Shown here one piece after another: positions 61,781-64,000 of a stretch of 64,000 nucleotides of DNA (position 1 is its first letter; each line of letters starts with the position of its first letter). The DNA is taken from assembly GCF_019800665.1 (NCBI RefSeq), contig NZ_JAHVKO010000003.1, forward strand, positions 620,001 to 684,000, given 5' to 3'. A program made the position numbers and the translations under genes. The notes below the pieces were generated by a model, which saw nothing but the letters and a program-made list of their open reading frames with translations, did not search any database and was not told the DNA's origin. The DNA comes from Microbulbifer agarilyticus. Its GTDB lineage: Bacteria; Pseudomonadota; Gammaproteobacteria; Pseudomonadales; Cellvibrionaceae.

Positions 61781-64000
61781 TTAGAACTTAATGCTAGCAC
61801 CGGTGAAGAAGCGACGGCCGATTACATCGTACATGCCCGGCTCGGTGTTGGCATTGAACGCACTATGGAAGCGCGGAGCATCTTCGTCGGTCACATTGTT
61901 GATACCGAAGGAGAAGTCAATATTTTGCCAAGTATAGGTGCCGATAAGGTCATGATAGACAATGCTTTCAGCAACAGCGTCATCGGTTACTGAGGCAGGG
62001 CGCAGTGCATCGGTAGTTTCATCGATGTAGCGCATATCCCAGTCCAAAGTCCAGTTGTCGCCGTAAACACCTACGGTGGTGTTCATGCGCCATTCTGGGA
62101 ATACCGCAAAGCCGTTAGCCGTTCCAACCAATTCGCGGGTGCCTGCAAGCGGGTAGGCGCGCTCGTAGGTGTCCATCAGAGTACCCATCCAGCTTACAGA
62201 GTAGCCTTGCACAGGGCCAACACTTAGGTCGCCTTGGTATTGGGCTGCAAAGTCAAAGCCGCTGGTGGTAAGGGTGCCGAGGTTACCGAAGGACGCGTAG
62301 GCATCACCAGGGTAGGGGGCGGTACCATAGGCGGTCAGGTATGGATTGCCCTGCTCTGTACCATCACTGCCGTACAGTACAGTACAGGCCTGATGAGAGA
62401 GATCGACAGAGTTCATACATGCAAACATCAAATCGTTGATGTCTTCGGAGCCGATCACGTTTTCGATCTCAATGCTCCAGTAGTCAACACTGAGGGACAA
62501 ACCGTCTACGAAGTTCGGGGTGTAAACGAAGCCTACGTTGAAGGATTCAGATTCTTCTGCTTCGAGAGGCTCGCTAGGAGCGGAAGTTTCGTAGTAAGAC
62601 TGCCATGCAAAGCCCAGTTCACCTGCGTCACTAGTGTCGATGCCCAGAGCCTGACAGTTGTCGTAAATGGTCTGGGAAATGTCACCAGATGCCAGTCGAC
62701 GATCACCAAACTCACACAAAGGCTCAACAATCGGGAAGCCACCAGCATCACCCTGATTTAGCTCAGAAATGTTCGGAGCGCGGAAACCTGTGGCGAAGCC
62801 AGCGCGAACACGCAAATCTTCCAGAGGCTGATAATCAGCACCAATTTTATAGGTGGTGGATTCACCGGCAGAGGTGTTGTAATCCGAATGGCGGACAGAC
62901 GCATTCAAGCTCAGGTTGTCCAGAACCGGGAGCAGTGTTTCTGCGAACACTTCGTGGACAGAGAATCCGCCCTCGAGTGGGTCACCAGCACCGCCAGTGG
63001 TAAGGCCCTCGGAAACAAATTCGTCAGGTATATACTGGCCTTTTTCGTTGCGATTCTCGAATCCTACGGCCCAACCTGCAGTGCCGCCAGCCATCTCGAA
63101 CAGGTCGCCACTAAACGCCAAAGAGGTCACTTCCATACGGGACTTATAGAAGTCTTTCAGGGAGTTGGCACTCAGGTAGGCCATCTGCTCAGGAGTAATG
63201 CTACCGAATTCGCCGAACGGGTTCAGTACGCCCGCATCAGCACATGCGCTATCCGCAGCACAAGCTTCGGGATCAACAATGATGGCCCAGCGATCGAAAC
63301 GGCCATAGTTGGTAGTTTCGTCGAAAGTCTGGTTTTCAGAGAAGGTGTAGCTGAAGTCCCAGTCAACTTTATCCGCGATGTTGCCTTTGAAGCCCGCAAC
63401 CATGCGGTAGGAATCCGCAACCTGGGTGAACAGACGACCGCCGGACTCTTGGAAGCGACGGTTTACGCGTACACCAATGTCTGAGATGCCCAGATCGTTC
63501 ATGTCATCAGCGGTGCCAAGGATACCGTCTTCACCTGCGGCGTTTACACCGAAGGGGTTGTACGGGTTGCTGGCAGGAACCCAGTCATTCCACTGAGCAC
63601 CGTTGTTTGGAGTTTCAACAGTCGAGCTTACAGCGAAAGATGCATCAGGCGCCAGGCGCTGGTGGGATGTACGGCGAGTGTAGATAGCTTCTACATAGCC
63701 TTCTACATCATCAGAGATTTCAATATTGCCAAGTACACCAAATTGCCAACGCTCGTTCGGGGTGATCAGGGCGTTTACCGGAGCATAGTTGTACACATCA
63801 CCAGAGGCGAATTCGCGTGCCATACCGATCGAGGAGTCATAAATGTAGTTACCCTCACCCGGCACACGAATTTTCCGGCTGTTTGAAGAGCCTGAGCCCT
63901 GAGCCTCAAAAGAGCCGTCTTCCTGAAGGATCGGGTACAGGGCTTCAGTAGCCCATGGGCGTTCCGCCTGAACCATTTCTTCCTGTACGGAGTAACCGAG
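61781..64000 (-). CDS. TonB-dependent receptor, C-terminal part (runs off the window)
   Basis: At least 740 codons, open to the window edge; the first Met at 63976 is internal, and eight more codons without a stop precede it. The N-terminal signal, TonB box and most of the plug are outside the window. The visible barrel contains the common SFRAPNIS-type segment (RVRAGFATGFRAPNISELNQG), GFVYTPNFVDGLSLSVDYWSIEIENVIGS, and a C-terminus IGRRFFTGASIKF ending in Phe. It is related in style to the receptor at 57.9-60.6 kb (compare the ends RYFWAGASYQF and RRFFTGASIKF), but too diverged to be a recent duplicate. The substrate is unknown. Confidence 0.92.
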   Translation of the reverse strand, partial: LGYSVQEEMVQAERPWATEALYPILQEDGSFEAQGSGSSNSRKIRVPGEGNYIYDSSIGMAREFASGDVYNYAPVNALITPNERWQFGVLGNIEISDDVEGYVEAIYTRRTSHQRLAPDASFAVSSTVETPNNGAQWNDWVPASNPYNPFGVNAAGEDGILGTADDMNDLGISDIGVRVNRRFQESGGRLFTQVADSYRMVAGFKGNIADKVDWDFSYTFSENQTFDETTNYGRFDRWAIIVDPEACAADSACADAGVLNPFGEFGSITPEQMAYLSANSLKDFYKSRMEVTSLAFSGDLFEMAGGTAGWAVGFENRNEKGQYIPDEFVSEGLTTGGAGDPLEGGFSVHEVFAETLLPVLDNLSLNASVRHSDYNTSAGESTTYKIGADYQPLEDLRVRAGFATGFRAPNISELNQGDAGGFPIVEPLCEFGDRRLASGDISQTIYDNCQALGIDTSDAGELGFAWQSYYETSAPSEPLEAEESESFNVGFVYTPNFVDGLSLSVDYWSIEIENVIGSEDINDLMFACMNSVDLSHQACTVLYGSDGTEQGNPYLTAYGTAPYPGDAYASFGNLGTLTTSGFDFAAQYQGDLSVGPVQGYSVSWMGTLMDTYERAYPLAGTRELVGTANGFAVFPEWRMNTTVGVYGDNWTLDWDMRYIDETTDALRPASVTDDAVAESIVYHDLIGTYTWQNIDFSFGINNVTDEDAPRFHSAFNANTEPGMYDVIGRRFFTGASIKF

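Overview
The window looks like a chromosome segment of a marine-type gammaproteobacterium with moderately high GC, most like the Cellvibrionales (Microbulbifer-like). That placement is inferred from protein character and gene order, not from a search. The two ends carry the conserved block known from Escherichia coli: yhbY, rlmE, ftsH, folP, glmM, (tpiA), secG and tRNA-Leu(GAG) on the left, then initiator tRNA, rimP, nusA, infB, rbfA, truB, rpsO and pnp on the right. In E. coli the two halves almost touch (leuU-argG-metY). Here about 37 kb separate them (7.0-44.1 kb), and most of the unusual content lies in that stretch.

Layout of the middle block. 7.1-8.6 kb holds an MsrA-like reductase and an orphan type VI secretion amidase effector/immunity pair (Tae4/Tai4-like). 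8.9-14.1 kb holds a YebC/YeeN-family protein, an NCS2 purine permease, glycerate 2-kinase and pyruvate kinase. 14.3-17.3 kb is a molybdopterin operon, moaA-moaB-moaC-moaD-moaE, with a probable Moco riboswitch in front and a large nested hairpin between moaA and moaB.

17.7-43.8 kb is the most interesting region. Nine tightly packed genes encode exported and TPR (lipo)proteins, a TolQ/ExbB-type channel, two TolR/ExbD-type proteins and a TonB/AgmX-type transducer. After a terminator comes a translationally coupled pair: a 3,515-residue exported DUF11-repeat protein and a 1,717-residue protein with three OmpA-like domains and a C-terminal beta-barrel. The first set resembles the proton-driven Agl/Glt envelope machines of myxobacteria. 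I propose, as inference, that it works with the giant surface protein and its outer-membrane partner as an energised envelope or adhesion system.

The right part, after pnp, holds a TauE/SafE permease, a POT-family peptide transporter with a palindrome in its promoter region, a lipoprotein combining a transglutaminase-like domain with TPRs, a TonB-dependent receptor, a MarC-family membrane protein and a second, truncated TonB-dependent receptor running off the window end. No transposase, integrase, prophage, CRISPR array or rRNA gene was seen.
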